Shown here in pieces: positions 1 through 7,453 of a stretch of DNA of 16,028 bases. The notes beneath the pieces are model-generated. The model ran no database searches and had not been told where the DNA came from. It saw only the letters and a list, made by a program, of their open reading frames with translations. This stretch comes from Planctomycetaceae bacterium (GTDB lineage Bacteria > Planctomycetota > Planctomycetia > Pirellulales > Pirellulaceae). The DNA is taken from the NCBI GenBank assembly GCA_007695205.1, contig REEF01000395.1, forward strand, positions 1 to 16,028, given 5' to 3'. The translations under genes were made by a program, and so were the position numbers. Positions within the stretch are counted from its first letter, which is position 1. Each line of letters begins with the position of its first letter.

Positions 1-424
1 CCCAACCTACAAAGATGCGCGCACCGTGCACGCATCCTACAGGTGAAGACTCTAAGCGTGTCTCCGATCACGTTTTCTCTGAGGCAAGTCATCCGTATCC
101 ATCAGCGGGGCGTCGGACGCGGACGTATCGTTGCAACCAGAATAATCCGTCGACATGTCGTACCAGTTGGACGCGTTTTCGACAAGATCCAGAAAAAGAC
201 TCGACCTTGTTTGCCTAGCCTGCAAACATGGTCCATATTACCCAGACCGCGCGCTGGTGAATCTCCTACGAGAACGCTTGGTGTGTCGGCGTGTTGCGGC
301 TCTCACGTCGGGTGGGAAGCCAGACGGAGTCGGGTTCCAGAACGAACGACCGTGATTGCGGTCGGGAAGTCGTTCGGACCTGAGACCATTTTTTTGGGAT
401 CATTCCCAAGAAAGGATCGTTTCT
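1..424. other. Leader/intergenic region with no convincing gene
   Basis: Open frames cross this stretch, the longest starting with GTG at 43 and running into the next gene. Their translations are Arg/Ser-rich, match no family I recognise and have no ribosome binding site, so I treat the region as non-coding. A very weak promoter-like pair can be found (TTGCCT at 211-216, CATATT at 234-239, 17-bp spacer, each 4 of 6 matches). Closer to the gene at 425 there are nested inverted repeats: CGAACGAC at 343-350 with GTCGTTCG at 369-376, and CGACCG at 347-352 with CGGTCG at 359-364. A T-run follows at about 389-395. The end of a gene lying left of the window cannot be ruled out. Confidence 0.5.
394..409 (+). 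promoter_or_regulatory. Small stem-loop abutting the ribosome binding site of the VQK-repeat gene
   Basis: TTGGGA at 394-399 and TCCCAA at 404-409 form a perfect 6-bp stem with a 4-base loop. The purine-rich Shine-Dalgarno stretch GAAAGGA (410-416) starts at the very next base, and the ATG follows at 425. A hairpin in this place could affect ribosome access or mRNA stability. That role is inference; only the inverted repeat and its position are seen. Confidence 0.3.
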
Positions 425-1288
425 ATGAGAATTCGCCACTTCATCGCCCCCGCCTTCGCTCTGCTGCTGGTCGTTCCCGCCGGAGCGCAAGAAGTGCCGA
501 TGGAACTGATGCACGACCACTATGACTACCAAGTCACGCCGACCTATGCTAGTTACCATGGAATGGGAATGCCAAGCCATTGCTGTGGTGCCACGATGCC
601 TTCCTACGGCAGTTGGTGGACCGGTAGGCATGTCGGACATGGTTGTGCCTGTGGCCATCACGCGGTTCGCACGGGCTGGTTGGGCCATCGGCTTGCCCAG
701 CGTCACGGTTGCCGAACCTGCGGTGCGACCAGTTGCTGCGGCACCCACACGGCCGTCCAGAAAGGCGGCCCGGTGCAGAAAGGCGCGGTCCAAAAAGCCG
801 CTCCCGTGCAGAAAGTCGCTCCGATCCAAAAGGCGGTCGTTCAAAAGGCAGCCCCCATCCAAAAGTCGCACGTCCAACGACACTTCGCGGCTCAAAGGGT
901 CCATGTTCCGACCCGAATGATGGTTCCCCAAAGGACTTTCCCGGTCGTTCAAAAGTCCCATCCGGTCGTCCAGAAATCTCATCCGGTCGTCCAGAAAGGA
1001 CACTGGCAGAAATCGGCTGATTGCTGCGGTCCGGTCGCCCACGGTTGGCACCGGCGTCCCACCCTCTGCGAGCGACTGCATGCTCGGCGAGCTATGCGAG
1101 CAGCGATGCGGATGCAAGCCTGGGATGCTCCGTGCTGCACGGACGTCAAGGGCGGCAAAGGCGGAATGATGATGGAACCGTACTACGCGCCGCCGGTCGG
1201 CACATGGGAAACCGACGACGAAGGATCGATCCTGATCCCGGCTCCCAACGGCGACTCAGAACCAACCAGCTTAGGGCCGACGACCTGA
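425..1288 (+). CDS. Secreted Cys/His-rich protein with VQK repeats, function unknown
   Basis: This 287-residue protein matches no family I recognise. The ATG at 425 is chosen because AAAGGA lies just upstream and the product then begins with a clear signal peptide: basic MRIRH, a hydrophobic stretch, and a likely AGA/QE cleavage site after residue 21. The mature part has three zones. Residues 22-108 are rich in His, Gly, Met and Cys (HCCG, CACGHH, CRTCG, SCCG). Residues about 111-152 repeat VQK or IQK every 5-6 residues. Residues 173-193 are three near-identical PVVQK(S/G)H heptads. The C-terminal part adds more CC pairs and an acidic, proline-containing tail. It is probably exported; paired cysteines and histidines suggest disulfide cross-linking or metal binding, and the regular Gln-Lys pairs suggest a structural or cross-linked surface role. 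All of these roles are inference. It is transcribed alone and ends at a strong terminator. Confidence 0.75.
   Translation: MRIRHFIAPAFALLLVVPAGAQEVPMELMHDHYDYQVTPTYASYHGMGMPSHCCGATMPSYGSWWTGRHVGHGCACGHHAVRTGWLGHRLAQRHGCRTCGATSCCGTHTAVQKGGPVQKGAVQKAAPVQKVAPIQKAVVQKAAPIQKSHVQRHFAAQRVHVPTRMMVPQRTFPVVQKSHPVVQKSHPVVQKGHWQKSADCCGPVAHGWHRRPTLCERLHARRAMRAAMRMQAWDAPCCTDVKGGKGGMMMEPYYAPPVGTWETDDEGSILIPAPNGDSEPTSLGPTT
941..1003 (+). repeat. Three 21-bp tandem repeats encoding PVVQK(S/G)H
   Basis: Three consecutive 21-base units (941-961, 962-982, 983-1003) encode PVVQKSH, PVVQKSH and PVVQKGH. Units two and three are almost identical at DNA level, while unit one differs at several synonymous positions. 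This points to expansion by duplication while the peptide was kept. The looser VQK/IQK repeats upstream (about 755-880) probably share the same origin. Confidence 0.85.
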
Positions 1289-1330
1289 TCGTTCGAACAA
1301 CCCACATACGAAGCGTGGGGTGAGTGGAGG

Positions 1331-1369
1331 AAACGAGCCGCGGGCCAGATGTCCGCGGCTCGTTTTTTT
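1331..1369 (+). terminator. Strong intrinsic terminator after the VQK-repeat gene
   Basis: AAACGAGCCGCGG at 1331-1343 pairs perfectly with CCGCGGCTCGTTT at 1353-1365. The stem is 13 bp, has a GC-rich core and a 9-base loop, and runs into a tract of seven T at 1363-1369. It lies 43 bases past the stop at 1288 and in the right direction for that gene. The upstream A-tract is only three bases, so termination of the opposite-strand DUF1080 gene here would be weaker. Confidence 0.9.
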
Positions 1370-1384
1370 GCCGTTCGCGGTGGT

Positions 1385-2062
1385 CTAGTTGTCACTCAGC
1401 GGCGTGATATGTACGTTGCGGAAGTGGATTTCGCCACCTTCCGATTGCAACCCGATCGGGCCCGCCAGGACATCGCAATCGGTGGCCTCGTTGACCTTTT
1501 CGCCGTTGATCACCAGCGTCAGGTCGCCGCCCTTCAGCGTGATTTCATACGTATTCCACTCGCCAGGCTCTTTCTCGGCGTCCTTGATTTTGCCGACGCC
1601 TACGAAATCGCCCAGAGCCTCGTGGCCTTTGATATCGCGCCAGCGCTGCTTGTCGCCGCTGAGCTTGAAACCGTAAAAGCCCCAGATGTCGCCCGCACTG
1701 CCGTGCATCAACTGAGCTTCCACGCACTTTGGCAGGAACGAAATGGGCTCGCTGGCAATCCGCAGCAGTACCCCATTATTGCCGGGTTCGGTTCCTGGCG
1801 CCCAACGCCATTGAAGACTGAGCTTGAAATCCTGGAACTTCTGCTTGGTATACAGATAGCCCAGCGGAGTTCCTGTGCATTTCAAGATTCCATCTTCGAG
1901 ACTCCAGACATCCTCCTTCTTGACATCTTCGATCAGATGATAGTCCCAGCCGTCCAGTCCTTCTCCGGCCAACAGATCGATTTTCTCTTGGCCCACGGTA
2001 ACGCTCGCTCCGACCAGCAGGGTCAAAAGAAGCACGAGCGTTGAGTTCGTAGCATTGCGCAT
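1385..2062 (-). CDS. Secreted DUF1080 protein (3-keto-disaccharide hydrolase domain family)
   Basis: The product is 225 residues. The start at 2062 is preferred over the longer frame from 2107 because AAGGAG sits 8 bases upstream of it and the protein then opens with a signal peptide (about residues 1-24, ending near VTVGQ). The rest is one DUF1080 domain with a concanavalin-like beta-sandwich. Recognisable elements are the GLDGW start, WSLEDGILKCTG, the GNNGVLLRI strand, the EAQLMHG segment, GEWNTYEI and the closing GPIGLQSEGGEIHFRNV. Many members of this family occur in Planctomycetes and Bacteroidetes as exported sugar-active enzymes; some hydrolyse 3-keto-glycosides. The exact substrate cannot be told. 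It lies 126 bp downstream of the kinase gene on the same strand and may be transcribed separately. Confidence 0.88.
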   Translation of the reverse strand: MRNATNSTLVLLLTLLVGASVTVGQEKIDLLAGEGLDGWDYHLIEDVKKEDVWSLEDGILKCTGTPLGYLYTKQKFQDFKLSLQWRWAPGTEPGNNGVLLRIASEPISFLPKCVEAQLMHGSAGDIWGFYGFKLSGDKQRWRDIKGHEALGDFVGVGKIKDAEKEPGEWNTYEITLKGGDLTLVINGEKVNEATDCDVLAGPIGLQSEGGEIHFRNVHITPLSDN

Positions 2063-2188
2063 GTTGCAATCTCCTTGAAAAACGGGTGTTCGAAACCAGC
2101 GGTCCACGGCTACCTAGGATACACAGAATCGGCCGGGATGGTAAGAACCGGGACCGATCGGATCCTTTTTTCGCGTGGGCGGTGACGA

Positions 2189-3193
2189 TCAGCGAACCGT
2201 CGGTCGGAAGACTTGGCATCCGATTTCGGCCATTCGCTGTTTTAATTCGATGAACGTCGCATCGTCCGGGCAGACGCCGATGATAGCGCCGCCGGACCCC
2301 GCGAATTTCGCGCTGACGCCGACCGAACGTGCCGTCTCGACCATCTGCAGGTGGCTGGGATGGATCGGAACGATGCTCCGCCGCAAGTCGAAGTTCTCGT
2401 CCATCAACCGACTCAGCTTGGCCGTGTCGCCTTGCAGCAGCGCGCTTCGTGCCTGGTAGGCCAGCCCAGCGAAGCGATCCATCGCGGCCAGCACGGCCGA
2501 TTCGCCTCGCTCGAAACGAGCCCGCAGCGGCGTATGCGAGACCTCGGTCGGTTCGCCTGCTTCGGCACTGAACGCGACGTACAGCGGCGGTAACAAGGCA
2601 GGGTCCAGCCGCTCGTACAGACCGCACCGAAAACCATGCCGCTCGCGCATCGATTCGCGGGCGAAATCCATGTAGACCATGCCCTCGTGGACTTGGATCA
2701 CTCGATCCTGCAAACCGGCCGTGATCCCCAGTTCCTCGGTTTCGACGCTCAGTGCCAGCGACGGCTGCAGATCCAGGGGGATCTGCACATGGTAGAATTT
2801 CATCAGCGCCCGCAAGGTCGCCACGATGATCGCGCTGGACCCGGCCAACCCGACACAGCGCGGGATATTGCTCTCGTACCGCACCGAGAAATTCCGATCG
2901 TGCAATCGATGTTTTCCCTGACAGTATTCGACGAATTTTTTAATCGTTGCTTTGACCAGCCGGATACCGCCATAATAGCCGTGCAGACGCACGTCTCGAG
3001 CCAATTCTTCGATCGAATCGAATCGACTCTGATCCTCCTGGCTCAGCACCAACTCCAGCCGTTCCCATTCGTACAGGATCACTTCCGCGTAGAAGTCGTG
3101 GACAATGATCGAAATCGTCTTGCCGTGGTAGCCGTCCGACGGATTGCCGATCAATCCGCAGCGAGCCGATCCGCGGGTTCGAATGATCTCCAT
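2189..3193 (-). CDS. GHMP kinase, probable glucuronokinase (plant-type)
   Basis: The 334-residue protein starts at 3193, where GCAGGAGA precedes the ATG by 7 bases; the frame is open further upstream, but only by overlapping galU. GHMP-kinase motifs are clear: GLIGNPSDGYHGKTIS at residues 13-28, the phosphate-binding PRCVGLAGSSA at 111-121, and KFAGSGGAIIG at 296-306. As I recall the plant enzyme, Arabidopsis glucuronokinase shares NPSD-Y-G-TIS, GYYGG-RL, NIPR--GL-GSSAI, GLQDRV-QV--G-V-MDF, LLPPL and KF-GSGGA. The match is much closer than to galactokinase or mevalonate kinase. The expected reaction is ATP + D-glucuronate to glucuronate 1-phosphate. It lies 40 bp downstream of a GalU-type nucleotidyltransferase, which would supply the next step to UDP-glucuronate. 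Another sugar acid or sugar as substrate remains possible. Confidence 0.8.
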   Translation of the reverse strand: MEIIRTRGSARCGLIGNPSDGYHGKTISIIVHDFYAEVILYEWERLELVLSQEDQSRFDSIEELARDVRLHGYYGGIRLVKATIKKFVEYCQGKHRLHDRNFSVRYESNIPRCVGLAGSSAIIVATLRALMKFYHVQIPLDLQPSLALSVETEELGITAGLQDRVIQVHEGMVYMDFARESMRERHGFRCGLYERLDPALLPPLYVAFSAEAGEPTEVSHTPLRARFERGESAVLAAMDRFAGLAYQARSALLQGDTAKLSRLMDENFDLRRSIVPIHPSHLQMVETARSVGVSAKFAGSGGAIIGVCPDDATFIELKQRMAEIGCQVFRPTVR

Positions 3194-3233
3194 GGCTGTG
3201 TCTCCTGCGGGGATGCTACCGCTTCCGATGCGA

Positions 3234-4121
3234 TCAAGGCCGTTCCAGCAACGCCTGGACGTGTTCTCGCAAGCCGTCGCCAAACTGCGGGTCGGCCAAG
3301 GCGAAATCGACGAACGCTCGGAAATAGCTGCCGAAATTCCCGATATCGTAACGGCGTTCATGAGGGTGAAGTCGGACGCCCAGTCCTCTGCCGCCTTCGC
3401 TCAGGATGGTCTGGATCGCATCGGTTAGCTGGATCTCGCCCCCTTTGCCTGGCGGGGTTTCTGCCAGCTTGTCGAAGATCACCGGACTGAAGACGTAACG
3501 AGCCGCGACCGCCAGATTCGACGGCGCTTCGTCCACCGAGGGCTTCTCGATCAAACTCTCCAGGTCAAAGACGTCGTCCACGGGCCCGCGAGGCTTTGCG
3601 ATCCCGTACCGAAAGACCTCGTCGCGCGGCACCTCTTCGAACGCGACGACCACATCGGCCCCGGTCGTTTCGAATAATGCGGTCATCCGAGCGACAATAT
3701 CGGATTGGGCGTTTAATCCGATGATGGAATCCCCTAAGGCCACCACGAACGGTTGCCGACCAACCAGCGGTGCAGCACACAGCACGGCATGCCCCAAACC
3801 TAACTGCCGCCGCTGACGCGTGTAAAAATACTCCATCTGCTGCCGCTCGAAGTCCAATTCGGCCAACTCCTGCTCGCGACCACTTTCCCTCAAATACGTG
3901 ATCAGGTCGCCGTCGGTGTCGAAATGGTTTTCAATCGAGTGCTTTCCTTTGCCGGTCACGAACAACAACCGGCCGATGCCAGACAACGCCAATTCTTCGA
4001 CCACGTGTTGAGCCACCGGTTTGCGGCCCACCGGCAACATTTCCTTGGGCTGGCTCTTGGTCGCCGGTAACAGACGCGTGCCCAGTCCGGCGACCGGAAC
4101 GACAGCGATATCGATCGACAT
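3234..4121 (-). CDS. galU: UTP--glucose-1-phosphate uridylyltransferase (GalU type)
   Basis: This 295-residue protein has the usual length of bacterial GalU. The start at 4121 has AAAGGA 5 bases upstream; the longer open frame would overlap proB. The N-terminus carries the nucleotide-binding signature PVAGLGTRLLPATKSQPKEM with the following VGRKP. Then come VTGKGKHSIENHFD, the uridine-loop segment QLGLGHAVLCA, the metal-site VALGDSII, YGIAKP, LIEKP, GGEIQLTDAI and YDIGN near the end. It makes UDP-glucose from UTP and glucose 1-phosphate in the cytoplasm. Being first of a likely two-gene transcript with the glucuronokinase-like gene, it may instead, or also, accept glucuronate 1-phosphate; this is inference. 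A TACAAT -10-like hexamer lies about 60 bases upstream. Confidence 0.92.
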   Translation of the reverse strand: MSIDIAVVPVAGLGTRLLPATKSQPKEMLPVGRKPVAQHVVEELALSGIGRLLFVTGKGKHSIENHFDTDGDLITYLRESGREQELAELDFERQQMEYFYTRQRRQLGLGHAVLCAAPLVGRQPFVVALGDSIIGLNAQSDIVARMTALFETTGADVVVAFEEVPRDEVFRYGIAKPRGPVDDVFDLESLIEKPSVDEAPSNLAVAARYVFSPVIFDKLAETPPGKGGEIQLTDAIQTILSEGGRGLGVRLHPHERRYDIGNFGSYFRAFVDFALADPQFGDGLREHVQALLERP

Positions 4122-4182
4122 GGTTTTCCTTTGGTGGAGCGAAAAGTGACAGATTTCGTGGGATCCAAGGCGGCCCCGCTCG

Positions 4183-4188
4183 ATTGTA
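4183..4188 (-). promoter_or_regulatory. Possible -10 box for galU
   Basis: On the minus strand this hexamer reads TACAAT, five of six matches to the sigma-70 -10 box. It would start a leader of about 55 bases before the galU ATG. No good -35 hexamer was found at the expected distance, so it is only a candidate. Confidence 0.22.
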
Positions 4189-4240
4189 ACGGATCGTGGA
4201 AAAATCCTGTATGCCAACTTTCCTACTCCAAGTCGACAGC

Positions 4241-4269
4241 TTGACGAGAAACCATTTGCGGATTCGAAT
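4241..4269 (+). promoter_or_regulatory. Possible sigma-70 promoter for proB
   Basis: TTGACG (4241-4246, five of six matches) and TCGAAT (4264-4269, four of six) are separated by 17 bases in the 202-bp space between the divergent galU and proB genes. Transcription would start near 4276, about 48 bases before the proB ATG. The -10 box is poor, so confidence is limited. Confidence 0.33.
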
Positions 4270-4323
4270 GTTCCCCTTGTAATACGGCGAAACAAACGCT
4301 GCAGAAACCAACCAAAGCGATCC

Positions 4324-5490
4324 ATGAAACCCATGACCGATATCCTGCGACAGGAAATTGCCGTCACCGCCGAGATGATCGTCGTCAAGGTCGGCACGCG
4401 AGTGCTGACCCACCCCGATGGTCGACTGGACGAGCAGCGGATCGCACAATTGGCGGAAGAAATCAACGAAATCTACGAATCAGGCCGTCGCGTGGTGCTG
4501 GTCAGCTCCGGAGCGGTCGGGGCGGGGATGAGTCTGCTGGGCTTGACGCAACGTCCCACCGATCTGGCTCGATTACAAGCCGTGGCTGCCATCGGCCAAA
4601 CGAACCTGATCCAAACCTACGATCGAACGTTCCGCCGATACGGCCGACACGCGGCGCAAGTGCTGCTGACCGCCGAAGATATCCAGCATCGAACTCGGTA
4701 CCTCAATGTCCGCAATACCCTGTTTTCGCTACTGGACTTCGGGGCGGTGCCGATTATCAACGAGAACGATACCGTGGCCGTGGACGAATTGCGGACAACC
4801 TTTGGCGACAACGACCACCTTGCGGCCCTGGTAACCAATCTGCTGCGGGCTCCGCTGTTGGTTATTCTGTCGGATGTCGAAGGCCTATTCGACGGGAATC
4901 CGGCAGACCCGAATTCCAAAGTGATCGCTACGGTGGATGTGCTGAATGATTCGATTCGCGGGCTGGTTTGTGAGCGGACCTCGACGTTAAGCAAGGGGGG
5001 GATGAGCAGCAAATTAGAGGCGGCTCGGATGGTCACGGCTGCGGGCGAGAATGCGATCATCGCCAGCGGACACGAGCGTGGGACGTTGCGGCGGATCATG
5101 GCGGGTGAGCTGATCGGCACGCTAATGATCGCCGAAGGCAAAACGGTCACGCCCAGAAAACGTTGGATCGGCTTCTCGGCGCGACCACGTGGTAGAATAT
5201 TGGTGGACGACGGAGCGGCTCGAGCCATCGGGCGCGACGGACGCAGCCTGCTGGCGATCGGTATCCAAGTGATCGAGGGGCATTTTCAGAAGGGTGACGC
5301 GGTCTCGATCTGCGATGCTCAAGGCGTTGAATTGGCGCGAGGATTGACGAATTACCACTCCGATGAGATCCTGTTGATCAAGGGCCTGCGCTCGACTCGA
5401 ATCGCCGAAGTGTTGGGACAATGCCCCTACGAAGAGGTGGTTCACCGTAACAACATGACGGTCACTGTACGCCGGGACGAAGCGGGCTGA
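4324..5490 (+). CDS. proB: Glutamate 5-kinase (ProB) with C-terminal PUA domain
   Basis: This 388-residue protein catalyses ATP + L-glutamate to glutamyl 5-phosphate, the first step of proline synthesis. The amino-acid-kinase domain (about residues 15-270) shows IVVKVGTRVL, VLVSSGAVGAGMSLLGL, the glutamate-site segment VPIINENDTVAVDEL followed by FGDNDHLAALV, VILSDVEGLFDGNP and STLSKGGMSSKL. The PUA domain (about 288-380) shows GRILVDDGAARAI, GDAVSICDAQGVELARG and SDEILLIKG. Two ATG codons are possible at 4324 and 4333, neither with a strong ribosome binding site; the first is given. The partner gene proA is not in the window. hisC follows after 63 bp on the same strand, so a joint transcript is possible although the pathways differ. 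Confidence 0.93.
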   Translation: MKPMTDILRQEIAVTAEMIVVKVGTRVLTHPDGRLDEQRIAQLAEEINEIYESGRRVVLVSSGAVGAGMSLLGLTQRPTDLARLQAVAAIGQTNLIQTYDRTFRRYGRHAAQVLLTAEDIQHRTRYLNVRNTLFSLLDFGAVPIINENDTVAVDELRTTFGDNDHLAALVTNLLRAPLLVILSDVEGLFDGNPADPNSKVIATVDVLNDSIRGLVCERTSTLSKGGMSSKLEAARMVTAAGENAIIASGHERGTLRRIMAGELIGTLMIAEGKTVTPRKRWIGFSARPRGRILVDDGAARAIGRDGRSLLAIGIQVIEGHFQKGDAVSICDAQGVELARGLTNYHSDEILLIKGLRSTRIAEVLGQCPYEEVVHRNNMTVTVRRDEAG

Positions 5491-5553
5491 GGTTTCCTGG
5501 CGGTCATTTCAAGGTTGCGAGCGGCTCGCAGCCAAAACACGTTCGAAAGTTGG

Positions 5554-6606
5554 ATGAGCATGAGTGGTTTCCGACCCGAGATTCAAGCCCTAGGGGGATA
5601 CACGCCCGGCGAGCAGCCTCAGGCTGGTAAATTCATCAAACTCAATACGAACGAAAGCCCCTATCCGCCATCGCCGCGGGTGGTTCGCGCGATACAACAG
5701 GCGGCGGAATCCGGATTGAGCCGGTATCCCGACCCGATGGGCAACTCGTTCCGATATCGAGCCGCCGAGGTGTTGGGAGTCGATCCGGACTGGATCCTGT
5801 GCGGCAACGGCAGCGATGATATCCTGACGATCGTGACACGAGCGTTTGTCGGCAGCGGTCAACTGCTACGGCTGCCGTACCCCAGCTACGTGTTGTACAA
5901 GACACTGGCCCAAATCCAAGGCGCGTGGCCCGAGGAGGTTTCCTGGAACGAAGATTGGACGTTATCCGAGGCTTTCGCTGCCGACTCGCCCCAGTTGCGA
6001 TTGGTATTCCTGCCGAATCCCAACAGCCCGTCCGGCACATTGGTCTCGCAGGACGCCGTGAGCGATCTCGCCTCGCGACTGGCCTGCCCATTGTTGGTGG
6101 ACGAAGCCTATGCGGATTTCGCGCCATCAAATTGCTTGGACCTTGTGAAACAGAACGAACGCATCTTCGTGTCGCGGACGTTCAGCAAGTCGTATGCGTT
6201 GGCCGGCTTGCGGTTCGGTTTCCTGGTCGGCCAACCGCATGCCATCGCGAAACTGGCCAAGGTCAAGGACTCGTATAATTGCGATGCCCTGTCCATCGCG
6301 GGGGCCACCGCAGCCATCGATGACCAGGCATGGTTGCGCGACAACGTCGCTAAGATCATCGCCACTCGCGAGCGACTGGTCGCTGGACTGGATGCACTGG
6401 GGTTCGCCAGCGTCCCGTCTCATGCCAACTTCGTCTGGACGCAGCATCCCAAGCGATCCTCTGAGACCTTGTACCAGCAACTGAAGAAGAATCGGGTGCT
6501 GGTCCGCTACATGAACTACCCGGGATGGGGAGACGGACTGCGAATCAGCGTCGGCACCGACGAACAGATCGATGCTTGTCTGACCTTATTAAAAACCATG
6601 GTGTAA
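5554..6606 (+). CDS. hisC: Histidinol-phosphate aminotransferase
   Basis: This 350-residue class I/II PLP aminotransferase converts imidazole acetol phosphate and glutamate to histidinol phosphate and 2-oxoglutarate. Seen in order are KLNTNESPYPPSP near the N-terminus, SRYPDPMGNSFR, CGNGSDDIL, LPYPSYVLY, FLPNPNSPSG, the aspartate-containing LLVDEAYADF, the PLP-lysine motif SRTFSKSYALAGLRFGF, and RISVGTDEQID at the end. The start is ambiguous: ATG at 5554 is given, ATG at 5560 fits equally, and a TTG at 5515 would add a non-conserved Arg-rich piece. The hisB ATG comes 4 bases after the stop, so the two genes are almost certainly co-transcribed. Confidence 0.93.
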   Translation: MSMSGFRPEIQALGGYTPGEQPQAGKFIKLNTNESPYPPSPRVVRAIQQAAESGLSRYPDPMGNSFRYRAAEVLGVDPDWILCGNGSDDILTIVTRAFVGSGQLLRLPYPSYVLYKTLAQIQGAWPEEVSWNEDWTLSEAFAADSPQLRLVFLPNPNSPSGTLVSQDAVSDLASRLACPLLVDEAYADFAPSNCLDLVKQNERIFVSRTFSKSYALAGLRFGFLVGQPHAIAKLAKVKDSYNCDALSIAGATAAIDDQAWLRDNVAKIIATRERLVAGLDALGFASVPSHANFVWTQHPKRSSETLYQQLKKNRVLVRYMNYPGWGDGLRISVGTDEQIDACLTLLKTMV

Positions 6607-6610
6607 AGCA

Positions 6611-7204
6611 ATGAACCGAACCGCAACCATCGACCGAGAGACGACCGAAACGCAGATTCATCTGGAATTGAACCTGGACGGCACCGGTCGGTCTCAGATC
6701 CTGACCGGCGTCGGGTTCCTGGATCACATGCTCAATCTATTCGCCCGTCACGGGGCATTCGACCTGCGTATCGAAGCCACGGGCGATCTGCATGTGGACG
6801 ACCACCACACGGTCGAAGATGTGGGCATCTGTTTGGGACAGGCCGTGCGTCAAGCCCTGGGCGACAAGGCGGGGATCCGCCGCTATGGGCACTTTACCCT
6901 GCCGATGGAAGAAACCCTGGTCACCGCAGCGACCGATTTGAGCGGCCGGTACTTTTTGGTATTTCAGGCGGAGATGCCCGCAGCCAAGATCGGAACCTTC
7001 GACAGTGAGCTGATCGAGGATTTTTGGCAAGCCATGGCAGCCAACACGCTTTGTAACCTGCACATCTTGCTGCATCACGGCCGCAACACGCATCACATCA
7101 GCGAAGCGATCTTCAAGGCAACCGCACGCGCGCTGCGAATGGCGGTGGAACCCGATTCCCGCATCACCAGCATTCCCAGCACCAAAGGGACGCTCAGCGA
7201 CTGA
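6611..7204 (+). CDS. hisB: Imidazoleglycerol-phosphate dehydratase
   Basis: The 197-residue, monofunctional protein dehydrates imidazole glycerol phosphate to imidazole acetol phosphate, the step just before HisC. The family signatures are complete: GVGFLDHML, the metal-binding DLHVDDHHTVEDVG, PMEETLV, DLSGRY, and the second metal site LHILLHHGRNTHHISEAIFKATARAL. Its length equals that of stand-alone bacterial enzymes, and the phosphatase domain found in enterobacterial HisB is absent. It starts 4 bases after hisC ends, with no strong ribosome binding site of its own, which suggests translational coupling. Confidence 0.96.
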   Translation: MNRTATIDRETTETQIHLELNLDGTGRSQILTGVGFLDHMLNLFARHGAFDLRIEATGDLHVDDHHTVEDVGICLGQAVRQALGDKAGIRRYGHFTLPMEETLVTAATDLSGRYFLVFQAEMPAAKIGTFDSELIEDFWQAMAANTLCNLHILLHHGRNTHHISEAIFKATARALRMAVEPDSRITSIPSTKGTLSD

Positions 7205-7401
7205 ATCACATCACGTCCGAGCATTGCTAAAAAACACTTGGATGGGTTCTCATACTGCACAAAATACTCATTTCAGTGGTATCCAGTGTCTCCAGAAATG
7301 TCAATTCATCATCTATGAGGGCCGATGGGTTCTATTGCTGGGCTAATCCTTAGGAATCCAACGGTGCCGTCCGAAACCTCCCTTTTTCTCTACAGTCCCA
7401 G

Positions 7402-7430
7402 GTAACATGACAGGCTGAGTAGGTTATAGT
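7402..7430 (+). promoter_or_regulatory. Possible sigma-70 promoter for the sucA-sucB-lpd operon
   Basis: GTAACA (7402-7407, four of six matches) and TATAGT (7425-7430, five of six) are separated by 17 bases. Transcription would start near 7437, giving a leader of about 64 bases before the sucA ATG. Position and strand fit the operon; the -35 box is weak. Confidence 0.35.
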
Positions 7431-7453
7431 AGGATAGTTGGTTCCGGTGAACT

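Noticed and set aside
43..525. 160-codon plus-strand frame at the left end
   Set aside because: It has a GTG start without a ribosome binding site, an Arg/Ser-rich composition, and overlaps the start of the better supported gene at 425 in another frame.
266..1117. 283-codon minus-strand frame opposite the VQK gene, rich in LLDGR/FLDDR-like repeats
   Set aside because: The repetitive look comes from the antisense reading of the VQK repeats. The plus strand has a signal peptide, a ribosome binding site and a terminator.
1349..2044. 231-codon plus-strand frame opposite the DUF1080 gene
   Set aside because: It overlaps the terminator and is a shadow of a clear DUF1080 protein with signal peptide and Shine-Dalgarno.
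2154..2171. Palindrome CCGATCGG followed by a T-run as a terminator
   Set aside because: The T-run is on the plus strand, where no gene ends. For the minus-strand kinase gene the orientation is wrong.
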